DNA of 47,479 nucleotides from Ramicandelaber brevisporus (Eukaryota > Kickxellomycota > Ramicandelaberales > Ramicandelaberaceae): positions 15,487-62,965 of the forward strand of contig MU602752.1 of NCBI GenBank assembly GCA_025201865.1, read 5' to 3'. Shown here piece after piece: positions 45,528 through 47,479 of this stretch. The first letter of the stretch is position 1, and each line of letters opens with the position of its first letter. The notes beneath the pieces are model-generated. The model ran no database searches. It had not been told where the DNA came from and saw only the letters and a program-made list of their open reading frames with translations. The translations under genes and the position numbers were made by a program.

Positions 45528-46196
45528 CGTCAGAAACGGGCTTGCACGCTTTTGAGTCTAATCAAATAGCTCGATCAAGTGATTTTTGAGAGTGTTTTTT
45601 TTTGTTGATTCTTGGGAAAATTGCAGACAGTGTATATTTTTTTTTGCCTGTTTGCGCAGGAGCGAAGCGAAACACATTGAGTCACAAAAGACACTGTCTG
45701 CGCAGTTGCAGCAGCTGTGAGATGTATCACAGCAGGGACATTGGAATCATCTGGAATGAAAATGCACTGTCGTTTTCCACATGTCAACTGCTAAAGGAGT
45801 TCGACTTGCCAACGTGTCTGCCTTCAAAACTCATCAAGTAGTACTACATGGGCCTCTCCAAAGACAAAGCGCAGTCGGAGTGACTTGAGCGTTTCTTTTC
45901 CAGGCCACTCTCTCCCCCCACTCTCTCTAACTCATTAACCCTGCCCAACCTTAACGTTATTGGCAAGCGAAAACAAACAAAGGACGTGCCAAAAAAACAA
46001 ACAACAACAGCACCTGCAGCACCTGCACCAACACCGACACGCGCGTAAACAAACTTTGGCTCTTCTTCTCCTCATCACTGCATATCTTCTCCTTTTTTTG
46101 TTTCGTCTGCATCTTTGTTCCAGTAATCGCACGCGATCTCCATAGCACACTTCTTTGTCTCTCTCTCTCCCTCTCTTTCTCCACAGACAAGGCGGA
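45528..46196. promoter_or_regulatory. bidirectional promoter of RPC1 and the Cys/Pro-rich gene
   Basis: This 669-bp divergent space contains T-rich runs near the RPC1 start (45594-45601, 45638-45646), ACAACA/CAGCACC repeats (45998-46022), a T7 run (46092-46098) and a strong polypyrimidine tract ending in CACAG (46158-46185) just before the plus-strand ATG. A 5' UTR intron (possible donor CGCGTAAAC near 46045) is plausible. Confidence 0.5.
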
Positions 46197-46886
46197 ATGT
46201 TTACGAACTTTGCTGTTACGAAGGAGAAGCCGCCGGTGACTCAGCCGAGTCTCGGTCCACCGCCTCCACCAAAGGCCAAGGGCAAGCTGTTTGAGCCAGG
46301 TCCAAAGCCTGGATGCGAATGCGGCCATGGCTTCCAGCATCTCTTGAAAGGTCCTGATGACTGCCACGGTGCTGTGATGCCATGCGGAGGTGTATCGTGT
46401 GGATCCAGCGGAGGATGCGGCTGTCACGGATGCTGTGGCTGCTGCTGCCCACCACCGCCTCCTCCTCCCCCGCCTCCACCTCCAAAGGAGCCAGTCAACT
46501 ACATCTTGTTCCCAGAGCTCCAGCCATTGGCGGACGACTTGCCAGACCCCAAGGACAGCGACGTATCTCCATTGATCCAAGTGTACGACTCTGCCCATTC
46601 CTTCCAAATCCACGTTTTCACCCAGACTTACAATGTGAGGGATCTCAAGAAGTCTGGTGAAGAGCTGGGTGTGGTCATGCGCAAGAATAATTCGATTGTG
46701 GGCATCATTGGCAAGAGCGGACGAGCTGAGTGCGATAATGCGTGGGCATACTTTGGAGCCGACACCAACAATGGTGAGTTCCAGCGTTATTTCAAGATGC
46801 CTCCGAACTGTGAAATCACTAGTGCAATGGCAAGCTATGGTGACACTGTCTTTGTGGTCACCTTTAATAAGATTATTAAGAAGTGA
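46197..46886 (+). CDS. Cys/Pro-rich protein with alpha-crystallin-like C-terminal domain
   Basis: This 229-residue protein starts at the ATG at 46197 (MFTNFAVTKE). Residues 1-30 are Pro-rich. Residues 39-84 hold about 13 cysteines and many glycines (CECGHG, CGCHGCCGCCC), followed by a run of twelve prolines. Residues about 120-228 form a folded domain resembling small heat-shock (Hsp20/ACD) proteins: LIQVYDSAHSFQIHVFTQTY, VVMRKNNSIVGIIGKSG, then FQRYFKMPPNCEITSAMASYGDTVFVVTF, matching the F.R.F.LP..v.......y.dGvl.v pattern. The Cys cluster could bind metal or be palmitoylated. No signal peptide. The Hsp20 link is a pattern match, not certain; the N-terminal half is unlike known small heat-shock proteins. 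Confidence 0.6.
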   Translation: MFTNFAVTKEKPPVTQPSLGPPPPPKAKGKLFEPGPKPGCECGHGFQHLLKGPDDCHGAVMPCGGVSCGSSGGCGCHGCCGCCCPPPPPPPPPPPPKEPVNYILFPELQPLADDLPDPKDSDVSPLIQVYDSAHSFQIHVFTQTYNVRDLKKSGEELGVVMRKNNSIVGIIGKSGRAECDNAWAYFGADTNNGEFQRYFKMPPNCEITSAMASYGDTVFVVTFNKIIKK

Positions 46887-47082
46887 TCAATCTGTGGAGT
46901 TTGAGGAAAGTAAAGACAACAATGCTCAGGGTTTAAGTTTTCTTTTTTTAAAAAAGTATTCAGTCATGTTCTAATGAGTAAACGAATGAGGTTAATGAAG
47001 GCAAATAAAGAGTGTCCGATTTGGTCAAGAAAAGGACAGAAAAGGATGAAGAAATGTGGAGTGGAAGGGGAAGGAAGGCGGT

Positions 47083-47479
47083 TTAGGCAAGAAGGTCGTC
47101 GGCAACGGCCTTGATCTTGGCCCAGGCGGCATCGACATGCTCCTTGGTGACCGTGCGCGACCCGATCGAGAAGCGGATGATCTGCGTGTCGGGACTGACC
47201 ATGGCGTTGCCAATGAAGATGCCGGTGGTGTTGGCGCGGTCGACCAGCGCCTTGGTGGCGGCGTTGGCGCTGGTGATGCCGGCCGCCTGCAGCTTGGCCG
47301 ACGCCGCAACCAGCTCGGGCTTGAGCCGGAACGTCACCAGCCCAAAGTGGACCGGCGCGTGCACCACGAAGCGGCCGTCCGCCGCAACCGCCTTGCTGAG
47401 CTCGGCCGCGAGCCCCGTGTGCAGCCGGATGTGCTTGCGCAGCCCCGACGCGCCGTACGACCGCATCACGAACCACAGC
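47083..47479 (-). CDS. PLP-dependent aromatic-L-amino-acid decarboxylase-type protein, C-terminal part
   Basis: Only the last 131 residues are in the window; the start lies beyond base 47479. The visible sequence begins LWFVMRSYGASGLRKHIRLH and continues with HFGLVTFRLKPELV, AMVSPDTQIIRFSIGSRTVT and a final helix (DAAWAKIKAVADDLLA). This matches the C-terminal domain of group II decarboxylases (DOPA/tyrosine/tryptophan decarboxylase), where LWFV.R.YG..GL...IR.H and the FR...RT......AW pattern recur. The PLP lysine would be upstream, outside the window. Composition is markedly GC-rich compared with neighbouring genes, with nearly all codons ending in C or G. Substrate preference cannot be judged. 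Confidence 0.8.
   Translation of the reverse strand, partial: LWFVMRSYGASGLRKHIRLHTGLAAELSKAVAADGRFVVHAPVHFGLVTFRLKPELVAASAKLQAAGITSANAATKALVDRANTTGIFIGNAMVSPDTQIIRFSIGSRTVTKEHVDAAWAKIKAVADDLLA

Noticed and set aside
1-47479. CRISPR arrays, bacterial operons, prophage or insertion sequences.
   Set aside because: The gene set is eukaryotic, spacing and promoters are fungal, and no regularly spaced direct repeats of CRISPR size or transposase genes were seen.

Overview
The window is nuclear DNA from a fungus. The evidence is the gene content: a Kch1-type fungal potassium channel, a GH81 endo-beta-1,3-glucanase, a Kre9-like wall protein, an ERG25 C-4 methylsterol oxidase, condensin SMC2, RNA polymerase III subunit 1 and the APC/C subunit APC4. 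Almost every gene is intronless; the only intron I can defend is about 45 nt long. Intergenic spaces are short (0.1-0.85 kb), many gene pairs are divergent, and promoters are rich in CA and CT repeats. The F-box protein style and the OrsD-like zinc-finger proteins make me think of an early-diverging lineage such as Kickxellomycotina (Ramicandelaber-like), but that placement is a guess from protein style.

Layout. 1-4617: a partial F-box gene and APC4, both on minus. 5014-11276: three genes on plus with strongly biased codons (ERG25, cytosolic glutamyl-tRNA synthetase, a DHA2-type drug:H+ antiporter). 12010-20147: mostly secreted or wall proteins (a 12-cysteine secreted peptide, a GPI-anchored trypsin-like protein that has lost catalytic residues, a Kre9-like protein, the GH81 glucanase, a secreted endonuclease/exonuclease/phosphatase-fold protein) plus an NADPH-type alcohol dehydrogenase. 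20588-24462: a zinc-finger protein made of two copies of one module, an unrecognised 265-residue protein, and a SCOC-like short coiled-coil protein. 24834-26715: two tandem four-helix membrane proteins duplicated with their promoters. 26950-34507: the potassium channel, SMC2 and an unrecognised 237-residue protein. 34737-37481: a 914-residue zinc-finger protein with a C-terminal domain resembling the recombinase-like part of fungal OrsD/helicase-type elements. 38332-47479: an EF-hand protein, lysyl-tRNA synthetase, RPC1, a Cys/Pro-rich protein with an alpha-crystallin-like end, and the 3' end of a GC-rich PLP decarboxylase gene.

The observations I would follow first are these. (1) SMC2 and RPC1 each carry a near-perfect local tandem duplication (129 bp in frame; 76 bp frameshifting). 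The copies differ only by synonymous changes, which looks like two haplotypes joined in the assembly or very recent mutation. (2) The two zinc-finger genes share a four-finger module; one gene has doubled it and carries a cluster of SUMO-type motifs, and the other joins it to a recombinase-like domain lacking the expected catalytic arginine. (3) The secreted inactive-looking protease sits among cell-wall genes. (4) A lysyl-tRNA synthetase frame stays open for 98 codons upstream of its ATG with no ATG of its own.
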